Assembly: GCA_030427505.1 (NCBI GenBank)
Contig: JAUICH010000001.1
Coordinates: 62,001 to 126,000 of the forward strand
Length of the DNA stretch: 64,000 bases
Source: Verrucomicrobiia bacterium
GTDB lineage: Bacteria; Verrucomicrobiota; Verrucomicrobiia; Verrucomicrobiales; DEV007
Reading direction: 5' to 3'
Shown here piece by piece: positions 44,751-53,126 of the stretch. Both the position numbers and the translations under genes were made by a program. The notes beneath the pieces were generated by a model, which was not told where the DNA came from, did no database searches, and was given only the letters and a program-made list of their open reading frames with translations. Each line of letters begins with the position of its first letter. Position 1 is the stretch's first letter.

Positions 44751-44882
44751 GGCTGAAAAGTAGGGCGATTACAGGAGGGCCGGACGGGGCTCAGAATGTG
44801 GGCCGGATCGGGAGAGGCGCAAGACTGGAGCGCCCAATTTCCAGGAAGCGCTCCCGGGCAGGTCCGGTCCAAACACCTTTGC

Positions 44883-45350
44883 TCAGGCGCGGGCCGGACG
44901 CTTGGAAAGAATGCCGAGGATCTCGTCCGCGTTCTCGGCATCGGTCAGATGCTTCCGGATCTCGCCGCTGTTCAGGATCTTGGCGATGGCGGCCAGGGTC
45001 TTGAGGTGCAGGGCGTATTGAGCTTGGGGCACGATGAAAAGCACCACGAAGTTTACCGGGGCGCTGTCCAGGGCGCAGAATTCGATGCCTTCCCGGGACC
45101 GGCCGAAAATGGTCGTCACTTCGGAGACCTTGTCCGAAAAGGCATGGGGAATGGCGATACCGGAGCCGATACCGGTACTGCGCTGATCCTCGCGGAGGCG
45201 CAGGGACTCCAGAATGGGGTCGCGCGCTTCCTCGGTCAGGTAGCCGTGCTCAACCAGGTGATCGACCATTTCCACAATGGCAGGCCAGTGCTCAACGGCC
45301 TTCATATCGGCGATCACCCGATTGGGTGATAATAGGCTTGCCAAAGTCAT
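44883..45350 (-). CDS. PTS EIIA-like nitrogen-regulatory or sugar phosphocarrier protein
   Basis: This is a phosphotransferase-system EIIA domain of the PtsN/fructose type, about 155 residues. The phosphorylated His lies in TGIGSGIAIPHA, and NFVVLFIVPQAQYALHLKTLAAIAKIL is the conserved core helix. The ATG at 45350 was chosen; the longer open frame adds 26 residues without family likeness. It is a stand-alone EIIA with no neighbouring HPr, EI, EIIB or EIIC, so a regulatory PtsN-like role is more likely than sugar uptake. The gene is single, separated from the pal-like gene by 130 bases. Confidence 0.85.
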   Translation of the reverse strand: MTLASLLSPNRVIADMKAVEHWPAIVEMVDHLVEHGYLTEEARDPILESLRLREDQRSTGIGSGIAIPHAFSDKVSEVTTIFGRSREGIEFCALDSAPVNFVVLFIVPQAQYALHLKTLAAIAKILNSGEIRKHLTDAENADEILGILSKRPARA

Positions 45351-45480
45351 GGGTGGCAGCGGAAGACTGGCGACGATAACAGTGCTTGTTGGGTTGGCAA
45401 GGAGCTTTTCCGCGGGAAACCCGCGCACCCGGCTCCTCAGGTGGCGGGTAAAATAATGGGTTGATCTAAATGCGCAACTC

Positions 45481-46020
45481 TTAACGGGTCACGCCAAATT
45501 CCACGCGGCGGTTCAAAGCATCCGATCCGCCGGCGGGCATATCCTCTCCGTAGCTGACGGTTTGGACTTGTCCCGGGGGCACCCCCTGGGCCAGCAAAGC
45601 CGAGCGGACGGCCAGGGCCCGCCTTTCTCCGAGGTTCCGGTTATACTCCGAGGTTCCGATGGAGTCGGTGTGTCCCCCCAGGATCAGCAGGCTCCGGTTC
45701 GAGCGGAGGAAAGAGGCGACCTGTTGAATTTTAGGGGCTTCCGCCGGGGAGATCTGGGAGCTGTCGAAGGCGAAATAGACGGGTGTAAAGCGGGACCGGT
45801 CCACTTGGCCGCTGCCGGGGCCGTAGAGCGAAGCGCCATTGGGCCGCTCCCCGAGAGGAGAGATCACGACCTGGTCCCCATTGCCATAGCCCGCGCCTCC
45901 CGGACCGCCGGGACCCCAGTCATTGCCGCCGGAATTCCGGTTCTTGCACTGGGTCAGGACAAACACAGCCAATGCGGAAAGGATGAGACGAAAGGTGAAC
46001 CGGTGAAGAAAAGCGGTCAT
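45481..46020 (-). CDS. OmpA-family peptidoglycan-associated lipoprotein (Pal-like)
   Basis: This is an outer-membrane lipoprotein, 179 residues, that binds peptidoglycan. A signal sequence ends in LTQC; Gln at -1 is unusual, so the lipobox is atypical. After a Gly/Asn-rich spacer comes the OmpA domain with YFAFDSSQISP, LLILGGHTDSIGTSEYNRNLGERRALAVRSAL and YGEDMP..NRRVEF, which include the diaminopimelate-binding Asp and Arg. No tolB or tolR gene is adjacent. The upstream region is markedly AT-rich and probably holds the promoter. Confidence 0.9.
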   Translation of the reverse strand: MTAFLHRFTFRLILSALAVFVLTQCKNRNSGGNDWGPGGPGGAGYGNGDQVVISPLGERPNGASLYGPGSGQVDRSRFTPVYFAFDSSQISPAEAPKIQQVASFLRSNRSLLILGGHTDSIGTSEYNRNLGERRALAVRSALLAQGVPPGQVQTVSYGEDMPAGGSDALNRRVEFGVTR

Positions 46021-46110
46021 GACAATAGGGCAAGCACTGCCTTCAGCTTAATAAACTACCATAAAATATCAAATAACTTAATATAATTATAATCACCAAA
46101 ATTCATTAAA
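46021..46110 (-). promoter_or_regulatory. AT-rich promoter region of the Pal-like gene
   Basis: Read on the minus strand, this stretch contains TTGATATTTTATGG and GATTATAATTATATTAAG and is far more AT-rich than the rest of the window. It includes a TATAAT hexamer. It lies directly before the pal start, so it is a plausible strong promoter, but no unique -35/-10 pair can be fixed. The gap up to the next gene on the plus strand (46111-46255) shows nothing else. Confidence 0.4.
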
Positions 46111-46255
46111 GGGTTCTCGGCAGGCTTCTGCTGAATCCTTCCTTTTCCAGGGCCGCTACCGGGGAATCCTTCCCGGCCTTTACTTTGACATTTGGCTGGC
46201 TGGCGCTCCATTGTGACATCCGGCGAGCGGCAGGCTTCCGGACTGAAACTGGTTC

Positions 46256-46717
46256 ATGAAGAGGGTACTGTTTGTTTGCACCGGCAATGTTTGCCGCAGC
46301 CCCATGGCTGAAGGTCTTTTCCGCGAGATGGTAAAGGGCCGCGAAGACGTGGAGGTGGAGTCCGCCGGCATCGGCGCCATGGACGGGCAGAAGGCCAGTA
46401 CCCATTCCCTGGAAGTCCTGCGGGACATGGGCATCGATATTTCGCGGAAGCGCAGCAACATGCTGACGCCGGATGCCGTGCGGCGGGCGACCCACATTTT
46501 CGGCATGACCAGCTCCCACAAGCAGGCGGTGGAGACCCTTTTTCCGGCGGCGGCGGAAAAGACGTTTTTGTTGCGTGAGTTTTTAGGCGGAAGCGCTATG
46601 GGTGCGGAGCATGAGGTGCCGGACCCCATCGGGCTGGGACGGGACGCATACGAAAAGACGTGCGAACTGATCAAGGAAGCTCTGCCGAGCGTGCTGGAGT
46701 TTGTGGAGAAAACCTGA
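46256..46717 (+). CDS. Low-molecular-weight protein tyrosine phosphatase family protein
   Basis: The product is 153 residues with the nucleophile loop [15 protein letters not shown] at the N-terminus and the general acid Asp in [15 protein letters not shown] near the end. In Bacillus YwlE, the arginine phosphatase, a Thr sits where this protein has Val (CTGN-V-CRS); tyrosine phosphatases usually have Ile, so tyrosine-like or unknown specificity is more likely. It is followed, 19 bases on, by the RpiB-GlyA fusion, the same order as ywlE-ywlF(rpiB)-glyA in Bacillus. That conserved order suggests a shared transcript. Confidence 0.9.
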   Translation: MKRVLFVCTGNVCRSPMAEGLFREMVKGREDVEVESAGIGAMDGQKASTHSLEVLRDMGIDISRKRSNMLTPDAVRRATHIFGMTSSHKQAVETLFPAAAEKTFLLREFLGGSAMGAEHEVPDPIGLGRDAYEKTCELIKEALPSVLEFVEKT

Positions 46718-46736
46718 AGAACGATTGGGATCCATC

Positions 46737-48509
46737 ATGAGTGCCGCAGTGGAGGCTCCTCAGACGGAGCGGGAGGATTCGACGGTTTCACCGGTCAAGG
46801 TGAAGGTCATCATTGGCGCCGATCACGGCGGCTTTGATTTGAAGACCCACATTGTGGGCTACCTGGGTGGCAAAGGGTTTGAAGTGGAAGACGCCGGTCC
46901 TGGCTCTTGCGACTCCGTGGACTACCCGGACTTCGCCCACAAAGTGGCCTCCAGCGTGGCCAACGGCGGCCATGACTTTGGCGTGCTGGTCTGCACCACG
47001 GGCATTGGCATGAGCATCACCGCCAACAAACACCCCGCCATTCGCGCCTCCCTGGTGGCGGACGCGGAGGTTGCGGCCATGACGCGGAGCCATAACAATT
47101 CCAACGTTCTTTGCCTGGCCCAGATGCGGACCAGCCCGGATGAAGCCGAGCGCATTCTGGATGCCTATTTAGGCACCCAATTTGAGACAGGCGGACGTCA
47201 TGAAAGACGCGTGAACAAAATGAATCCCGAGAGTAGCAGTTGCGGTATGGAAAGCAGTATTTCAGGCGGGGTACGCCCGTCCTTGGCCGAGGTGGATCCC
47301 GAAATCGCCCAAGCCATTCAAAACGAAGTGGAGCGTCAGACGAATAACATCGAGCTGATCGCGTCCGAGAATTTCGCCAGCACGGCGGTGCAGCAGGCTC
47401 AAGGCTCCTGCCTGACCAATAAGTACGCGGAAGGCTACCCCGGCCGCCGCTGGTACGGGGGCTGTGAAAATGTCGATGTGGTGGAACAACTCGCCATCGA
47501 CCGGGCTTGTCAGCTGTTTGGCGCGGAATTTGCCAACGTACAGCCCCACTCAGGTTCTCAGGCAAACGCGGCGGTGTATTTCAGCGTGCTGGAGCCGGGG
47601 GACAAGATTTTGACGATGGACCTGTCCCATGGCGGTCACCTGACCCATGGACATTTCGCGAACTTTTCCGGTAAGTTTTACGAAGTCAAACACTATGGCG
47701 TCTCCAAGGAAACCGAGACCATCGACTACGATGCGCTGGAGGCGATCGCCAAGGAATATCAGCCCAAGATGATCACCGCCGGAGCCTCCGCTTACTCCCG
47801 GGTGATTGACTTTCCCCGGATGCGCCAGATCGCGGACGCGGTGGGGGCTTACCTCTTTGTGGACATGGCCCACATCGCGGGCCTGGTGGCGGCGGGCGTG
47901 CACCCCACGCCGGTGCCGCACGCGCACTTTGTGACCACCACCACGCACAAGAGCCTGCGCGGTCCCCGCGGCGGCCTGATCCTGACCAACGACGCGGAAC
48001 TGGCCAAAAAGATCAATGCCACCGTCTTCCCCGGTGTGCAGGGCGGGCCGCTCATGCACGTCATCGCGGCGAAGGCCGTCTGCCTGAAGGAAGCCCTGGA
48101 ACCCGGCTTCAAAGATTACCAGGCGCAGGTGGTGAAAAACGCCCAGAAGCTGGCCGCCTCTTTGGCGGACTACGGCTACCGCATCATTTCCGGCGGCACG
48201 GACAACCACCTCTTCATGGTGGACCTGCGCCCCAGTGGCATGAATGGAAAGGAAGCGCAGGAAGCGCTGGATCACGCCGGCATTACGGTGAACAAGAATT
48301 CAATTCCTTTCGACACGGAATCGCCCTTTAAGGGAGGTGGCATTCGCATCGGTACTCCGGCGGTGACCACGCGAGGAATGAAGGAAGCAGAGATGGAAAA
48401 AGTCGCCTCGTTCATTCATGACGCCCTCACCCATCGTGGGGACGCGGACCGCCTCGGTGAAATCCGCGAGCAAGTCATTGAACTCAACCGGAACCACCCA
48501 CTGCCTTGA
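46737..48509 (+). CDS. Fused ribose-5-phosphate isomerase B and serine hydroxymethyltransferase
   Basis: A single open frame of 590 residues joins two enzymes. Residues 20-155 are Rpi[14 protein letters not shown], the catalytic Cys86 in [36 protein letters not shown] and [10 protein letters not shown]. Residues 175-590 are a complete [50 protein letters not shown], the PLP Lys405 in [14 protein letters not shown], and [15 protein letters not shown]. No stop or clear ribosome-binding site lies between them, though ATG codons at 47220 and 47248 could allow internal starts. The ATG at 46737 was chosen; the open frame begins 12 codons earlier. zwf and opcA follow, so this is a pentose-phosphate and one-carbon block. 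Confidence 0.92.
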   Translation: MSAAVEAPQTEREDSTVSPVKVKVIIGADHGGFDLKTHIVGYLGGKGFEVEDAGPGSCDSVDYPDFAHKVASSVANGGHDFGVLVCTTGIGMSITANKHPAIRASLVADAEVAAMTRSHNNSNVLCLAQMRTSPDEAERILDAYLGTQFETGGRHERRVNKMNPESSSCGMESSISGGVRPSLAEVDPEIAQAIQNEVERQTNNIELIASENFASTAVQQAQGSCLTNKYAEGYPGRRWYGGCENVDVVEQLAIDRACQLFGAEFANVQPHSGSQANAAVYFSVLEPGDKILTMDLSHGGHLTHGHFANFSGKFYEVKHYGVSKETETIDYDALEAIAKEYQPKMITAGASAYSRVIDFPRMRQIADAVGAYLFVDMAHIAGLVAAGVHPTPVPHAHFVTTTTHKSLRGPRGGLILTNDAELAKKINATVFPGVQGGPLMHVIAAKAVCLKEALEPGFKDYQAQVVKNAQKLAASLADYGYRIISGGTDNHLFMVDLRPSGMNGKEAQEALDHAGITVNKNSIPFDTESPFKGGGIRIGTPAVTTRGMKEAEMEKVASFIHDALTHRGDADRLGEIREQVIELNRNHPLP

Positions 48510-48519
48510 TCCTGCCACA

Positions 48520-50049
48520 ATGGACAATCCATTTCGCGACGAGCCGCTCACGCGGAGTCTGCCCCAGCCGTGTACCGTCATTATCTTCGGTGCCACCGGC
48601 GATCTGACCCACCGGAAACTCATTCCCGCCTTTTACAACGTGGCGGCGGACGGCGACTTGCCTTCCGGGCTTCGCATCGTGGGCTTTGCCCGCCGCCCGA
48701 AGTCGGACGAAGAGTTTCGCTCCGACTTGGAGGCGATCAACCGCAAGGTGTCCCGCCAAGGACACAACGATGCCTTGTGGGAGACTTTTTCCCAGTCCAT
48801 CTACTACCACCAGAGCGAGTTCCAGGACCTGGAAGGTTACCAGGCTCTGGCCGAGCGTCTGGACAAGCTGGATGAAGAACGGGGCGGTCACCCGAACCGG
48901 CTGTTCTACCTGGCTTCCGCTCCGGAGTTTTTTGACGACATCATGCTGCACTTGAAAGAGAGCGGCCTGTGCGACGCCAAGCCCGGCGGCTGGTCGCGCG
49001 TGGTGGTGGAAAAACCTTTCGGAGTGGATCTGCCGACCGCGCAGCACCTGAACAACGTGGTCAACAGCACCTTCGCGGAAAAGGAAACTTACCGGATCGA
49101 CCACTACCTGGGCAAAGAGACCGCGCAGAACATCATGGTGCTGCGCTTCGCGAACGCCATCTTCGAGCCCCTGTGGAACAGCCGCTACATCGACCACATC
49201 CAGATCACCTGCGCGGAAAACCTGGGGATGGAAGGCGGCCGGGGCGGCTACTATGACAAGTCCGGCGCGCTGCGCGACATGGTGCAGAATCACCTGCTGC
49301 AATTGCTCAGCCTCGTAGCCATGGAGCCACCGGTCGACTTGTCGGCGGACGGCGTGCGCGATGAAAAGGTGAAAGTCTTCAAATCCCTCCGCCACATGGA
49401 AACGCCGGAGGAAGTGGCCCAAAACGTGGTGCGCGCCCAGTACACCCCTGGCGTGGTGGATGGGGAAAAAGTGGTGGGTTACCGCCAGGAAGACCGCGTG
49501 AACCTGGAGTCCCAGACCGAGCCCTTTGTGGCCGTAAAGGCCATGGTGGACAGTTGGCGCTGGCAGGGCGTGCCCTTCTACATCCGCATGGGCAAGCGCC
49601 TGCCGAAAAAGGCCACGGAAATTTCCATCCACTTCCGCCGCGCGCCGGAAGTCCTTTTCAATACGTTGCCCTCACGCGGCAGGAGCAACGTCATGGTCAT
49701 CCGCATTCAGCCGAATGAAGGCATTGCCCTGCGGATGATGTCCAAGCTGCCCGGTCCTTCCATCCGGATGGAAGGAGTGAAGATGGATTTCCAGTACAGC
49801 ACCTCTTTCGGCAACAAGAGCCCGGAAGCTTATGAAAGGCTCCTGCTGGACGCCATGGCGGGGGATGCCACCCTCTTTGCCCGGCGCGACGAAGTGGAGG
49901 AAGCCTGGAAGTTTATCGACTGCATCGAACACGCTTGGCACAAGTCTTCCGATCCGCCGCCGATGGCGGAATACCCGGCGGGTTCCTGGGGGCCCAAAGA
50001 AGCCGACGACCTCCTGGCCCGGGACGGACGTTACTGGAGACGCCTCTAG
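48520..50049 (+). CDS. zwf: Glucose-6-phosphate 1-dehydrogenase
   Basis: The enzyme oxidises glucose-6-phosphate to 6-phosphogluconolactone with NADP, the entry step of the oxidative pentose phosphate pathway. Coenzyme loop IIFGATGDLTHRKLIPAFYN is at the N-terminus, the substrate/catalytic motif RIDHYLGKE near residue 192, and GGYYDKSGALRDMVQNHLLQLL follows. The ATG at 48520 gives MDNPF and lies 10 bases after the glyA stop; the open frame begins far upstream inside glyA. The 509-residue length is normal. It is followed by opcA. Confidence 0.96.
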   Translation: MDNPFRDEPLTRSLPQPCTVIIFGATGDLTHRKLIPAFYNVAADGDLPSGLRIVGFARRPKSDEEFRSDLEAINRKVSRQGHNDALWETFSQSIYYHQSEFQDLEGYQALAERLDKLDEERGGHPNRLFYLASAPEFFDDIMLHLKESGLCDAKPGGWSRVVVEKPFGVDLPTAQHLNNVVNSTFAEKETYRIDHYLGKETAQNIMVLRFANAIFEPLWNSRYIDHIQITCAENLGMEGGRGGYYDKSGALRDMVQNHLLQLLSLVAMEPPVDLSADGVRDEKVKVFKSLRHMETPEEVAQNVVRAQYTPGVVDGEKVVGYRQEDRVNLESQTEPFVAVKAMVDSWRWQGVPFYIRMGKRLPKKATEISIHFRRAPEVLFNTLPSRGRSNVMVIRIQPNEGIALRMMSKLPGPSIRMEGVKMDFQYSTSFGNKSPEAYERLLLDAMAGDATLFARRDEVEEAWKFIDCIEHAWHKSSDPPPMAEYPAGSWGPKEADDLLARDGRYWRRL

Positions 50050-50103
50050 TCGAACGAAAACAGGCTCCAGCCAACAGTTCCCAAACGCCAAACGCTGAAA
50101 GTC

Positions 50104-51222
50104 ATGAACCCATCCAGTTCCGCTCAAGCGACCCTGACGCCGGAAAGCACCGCCGTATTGGGGAAAGAGGTGAAACTACCCGCCATCGACCGGGAGCTTC
50201 GGGTCCTCTTCGCGGAAGACTCCGGCATCTCGCGGGCCTCTCTGCTGAACCTGGTGGTGTACTCCGAGGACGCCGCCAGCGTGGAACGGGATACGCCCAT
50301 TATTCAGGAACTGACGCGGGAAACCGCTTGCCGGGCGCTGCTCATCATCTCCTTGCCCGGTGGCGAGCCTTCCGTCCGGGCCTGGGTGCAGGCACACTGC
50401 AACCTGACCACCGGCGGGGGAAAAGCCGTCTGCACGGAACAGGTTTCCTTCGTCATCCGGGGGGCCACGCCAGCCTACGTGAGAAGCTCCATTTTCGCGC
50501 ACCTGGACTCCGACTTGCCGGTGGTCTTCTGGTGGCACGGAGACCTGTCCAGCGCGTTTGAAGAGAGCCTGGTCAGCCGGATCGATCGCCTGATCGTGGA
50601 CAGTTCCTCCTGGCCGGATCCGCGAGACGGGTTCCGGAAATTATTCGCGGCCATAGAATGGGAAGGCAGCCAGTTCGTGGCGCACGACTTGGCCTTCACC
50701 CGGCTGGGTCCGGTGTGCTCGGCGGTGGCTGTGGCCTTTGACGATTCCCAGGTGCTGGAGCGAACTGGCCGGATTGAGAAAATCCGTATTGTCTGTGCCA
50801 CCCCGCGCCGCATTGAAGGGTTGTTCTTAGCCTCCTGGTTCGCCTGCCGCTTAGGCCTGACGTTTGTCAGTGGCGACCTGGAAGATAGTCATTTCGAATT
50901 TCAAAATGGCGAAGGGAAGAAAGCAGCTTCGGTGGAGATCGATGTGGCATACCGGGACAAAGAAAGCATCGGGCAGCCTATTCTGGAGGTGGTGATAGAA
51001 ACTGATGACGGCAAAGTGACGCTTAACCCCAGCCCAGACGATGCCTTTTTCCGTACCTGCGTGGATCTTCCGCACCGGAAGGAGTGCCAGGAACTGCTGC
51101 CCATCCGGAAATGCGACGACGGCTCTCTGATGGCCGCCGTCCTGGGCCGGGCGGGTCAAAACCGGCAGTTCCCCGGAACCGTGGCAATTCTGCGCGAACT
51201 GCTGGACAGCGAGGCGGAGTGA
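50104..51222 (+). CDS. opcA: Glucose-6-phosphate dehydrogenase assembly protein OpcA
   Basis: OpcA binds Zwf and activates or assembles it; in cyanobacteria it is the redox link for G6PDH. The product has 372 residues with the family segments LLNLVVYSED, ACRALLIISLPGGEPSVRAWVQAHC, and SSIFAHLDSDLPVVFWWHGDLS, followed by the GRIEKIRIVCATPRRIEGLFLASWFACRLGL region. It lies 54 bases after zwf, the standard pair. The Cys residues at the N- and C-terminal parts could allow thioredoxin control as known in cyanobacteria; whether they match the regulatory Cys there was not established. Confidence 0.88.
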   Translation: MNPSSSAQATLTPESTAVLGKEVKLPAIDRELRVLFAEDSGISRASLLNLVVYSEDAASVERDTPIIQELTRETACRALLIISLPGGEPSVRAWVQAHCNLTTGGGKAVCTEQVSFVIRGATPAYVRSSIFAHLDSDLPVVFWWHGDLSSAFEESLVSRIDRLIVDSSSWPDPRDGFRKLFAAIEWEGSQFVAHDLAFTRLGPVCSAVAVAFDDSQVLERTGRIEKIRIVCATPRRIEGLFLASWFACRLGLTFVSGDLEDSHFEFQNGEGKKAASVEIDVAYRDKESIGQPILEVVIETDDGKVTLNPSPDDAFFRTCVDLPHRKECQELLPIRKCDDGSLMAAVLGRAGQNRQFPGTVAILRELLDSEAE

Positions 51223-51290
51223 CCTTGAGAGGACCGGCCGGAGGTGTGGGGCGCTTTTCTTAGAGGGTGCCAGAAGAAGACAGCCTCCTG

Positions 51291-51746
51291 TCAGCGGCGT
51301 TGCAGCCGCGCCATCTCCCGTTCGATCTCGCGGTTCTGAGCCTTCTTCTTGAGGTCTTCCCGCTGGTCTCCGTGGGTCTTGCCTTTGCCCACGCCGATCT
51401 GGATCTTCACCCGGCCGTTTTTCCAGTAGGCGCTGAGGGCCACCAGAGTGCTGCCTTTGATTTCAGTGATGCCGCGAAGGCGCTCGATCTCCTTTTTGTG
51501 CAGCAGAAGCCGCCGGGACCGCTTGGACTCGTGCTGCTCGTGGCTGGCGGACTCGTAAGGTTTGATGTCGCAGCCATAGAGGAAGGCCTGTCCGCCTTCG
51601 ATGCGGGCGAAGGCTTCGTTCAGGCTGATGTTCCCGGCCCGAATGGATTTCACCTCCGTGCCCTTGAGTTCCACGCCGGCCTCATAGGTTTCGGAAATGT
51701 GATAGTCCCGCCTGGCTTTGCGGTTCTTGGCGATTTCGGAGCTCAT
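51291..51746 (-). CDS. smpB: SsrA-binding protein SmpB
   Basis: SmpB brings tmRNA to stalled ribosomes. The product is 151 residues: NRKARRDYHISETYEAGVELKGTEVKSIRAGNISLNEAFARI, then LHKKEIERLRGITEIKGSTLVALSAYWKNGRVKIQIGVGKGKTHGDQREDLKKKAQNREI with a basic C-terminal tail. It is convergent with opcA, with 68 bases between the stops. No tmRNA gene was found nearby. Confidence 0.97.
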   Translation of the reverse strand: MSSEIAKNRKARRDYHISETYEAGVELKGTEVKSIRAGNISLNEAFARIEGGQAFLYGCDIKPYESASHEQHESKRSRRLLLHKKEIERLRGITEIKGSTLVALSAYWKNGRVKIQIGVGKGKTHGDQREDLKKKAQNREIEREMARLQRR

Positions 51747-51956
51747 GGTAGGGGAGCACTATAGGCTAAAAACCGGCCGAAAGCCCGGCAATCCGATGAA
51801 GATCGATTCACCGGTTGGCTTCGGCTGGCGGGTAGTAGGCGGAATTGCCCGCCGCCCGGCAAGCGGCGCGCGGAAAATCCGGCCTGGCTTTCGCCCTTGG
51901 CGGAAGGCCTGGGCGAACGGAGAAGGTAAACGGCAGATAGGCTCTGCCGAGGGTGG
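51747..51956. other. GC-rich non-coding gap between rpoZ and smpB
   Basis: The 210 bases between the rpoZ stop and the smpB start have no plausible gene. Several short hairpin-forming stretches occur, such as GGCGGAATTGCCCGCC near 51838. The 14-base motif GCGGAAGGCCTGGG at about 51900-51913 is also present at 52980-52993 in the next minus-strand gap but one. Nothing identifies an RNA gene. Confidence 0.5.
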
Positions 51957-52211
51957 TTAACCCTTCGCGGCGGCGGCTTCCGCCTTGGCGCGTTTCTTCT
52001 TGGCTTTCTCCGCTTCCGGAGTGCCGTCCAAGACGATCTTTCCTTCGATGATTTCCTGGAGGGCGACATCGGCGGCACCCATCCGGCTGCGGACTTCCAC
52101 CAGCGGGGGGCGCCCCATGTTGAGTTGCTTGACGCGCTTGGAGATCGTGTTGATGAGGATTGGTGGATCGGGGATGATCTTGGAGGCCTGTTCGACTAAA
52201 TCGCTTCTCAT
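51957..52211 (-). CDS. rpoZ: DNA-directed RNA polymerase omega subunit
   Basis: Omega helps fold and assemble the beta-prime subunit. The ATG at 52211 gives MRSDLVEQASKIIPDPPILINTISKRVKQLNMGRPPLVE, the conserved RpoZ/Rpb6 core (the usual first motif with a longer spacing). A variable Ala/Lys-rich tail (EKAKKKRAKAEAAAAKG) follows. The 84-residue length fits. The longer open frame upstream does not resemble the family. Confidence 0.8.
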   Translation of the reverse strand: MRSDLVEQASKIIPDPPILINTISKRVKQLNMGRPPLVEVRSRMGAADVALQEIIEGKIVLDGTPEAEKAKKKRAKAEAAAAKG

Positions 52212-52436
52212 ATCAATAGTACCGGCGCCCTTTCTTCCAGCCGGATTCGCCGCCATTGGAGGTTGGAATGCGACAATTTTGGAACTGGTCATGGGCAATT
52301 ATGTCCTCGAATCCGCCTGAATCAACCAAACCACGGAGCCGAAACCATTGCGGGGCCGTGTGCGGACATTGCGCTTACCACATATTCCGCTTGATGCAAA
52401 CAGTTTGTGGGCGAATGGGAGTGCTTTTGCCCTTGT

Positions 52437-52910
52437 TTAGCTTTCAGCCTGCTCTCCGCCGGATTTCAGGCGCAGGGTGATCCGCTTGAGCCGGGCGGAA
52501 TCCGGAGGACTCCAGGTTTGGATTTTGGGGTGATTGAGGAAATGGTTGTGCACGATCCGGCGGAAGTAGGAATTCAGCGGTTCCATTTTTGCCGAATGGC
52601 CGCTGTTCACGACCCGGTCGGCCAGCCGTTCGGCTTCCTCGATGAGCTGATCTTCCTGAATGTTGCGAAAGTGCTGTACGTCGATGCGGACGCGGGAAGC
52701 CTTTGGGTCCCGGATCTGGAGGAGCCGGTTGACGAGGTACTGGATGTCGTCCAGGCGCTCTCCATCCGGGCCAATCAGGTGCTCGTGCTCCTCCGTGATG
52801 ACCTGTAGGGAAGGTTCGGCGCGGGAGTGATCTTCTTCGATCTGCACGACGAATCCCAAATACCCTAACATGGTATCGAGGATTTCTTTAGCGGTGGTCA
52901 GTGAACTCAT
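52437..52910 (-). CDS. khpB: KhpB/Jag-type KH-R3H RNA-binding protein
   Basis: This is a cytosolic RNA-binding protein that works with KhpA in Gram-positive bacteria. The product has about 157 residues without the N-terminal Jag domain. The KH core is FVVQIEEDHSRAEPSLQVITEEHEHLIGPDGERLDDIQYLVNRLL, and the R3H segment contains EEAERLADRVVNSGHSAKMEPLNSYFRRIVHNHFLNH, where the conserved R-x3-H spacing is visible. It lies downstream of yidC on the same strand, its usual neighbour, with about 215 bases between. Confidence 0.82.
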   Translation of the reverse strand: MSSLTTAKEILDTMLGYLGFVVQIEEDHSRAEPSLQVITEEHEHLIGPDGERLDDIQYLVNRLLQIRDPKASRVRIDVQHFRNIQEDQLIEEAERLADRVVNSGHSAKMEPLNSYFRRIVHNHFLNHPKIQTWSPPDSARLKRITLRLKSGGEQAES

Positions 52911-53126
52911 TCCGGGCAGCAATTCTGGTGGCTGTATCCAAGAATGCCCGGAAGCCGGATGAACGGCTTTGGAAGCTTATGCGGAAGGCCTGGGATTACC
53001 GCGCACGGCCGATATGGGGATATCGATCCTACCCGGCGGAGCCCAGTTACCGGGAGCTTCGCTCATGGTCCGGCTCCAGTCATTCAGGAGACTGGTGTCT
53101 AAGGAACCCTAACCAAGTGGTGGAAA

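Noticed and set aside
46737-47219. Separate rpiB gene with its own stop before glyA
   Set aside because: The frame is continuous from RpiB to SHMT with no stop and no frameshift, so a fusion is the simplest reading.
51223-51290. tmRNA gene next to smpB
   Set aside because: No tmRNA-like end sequences or tag-coding frame could be found in the gaps beside smpB.
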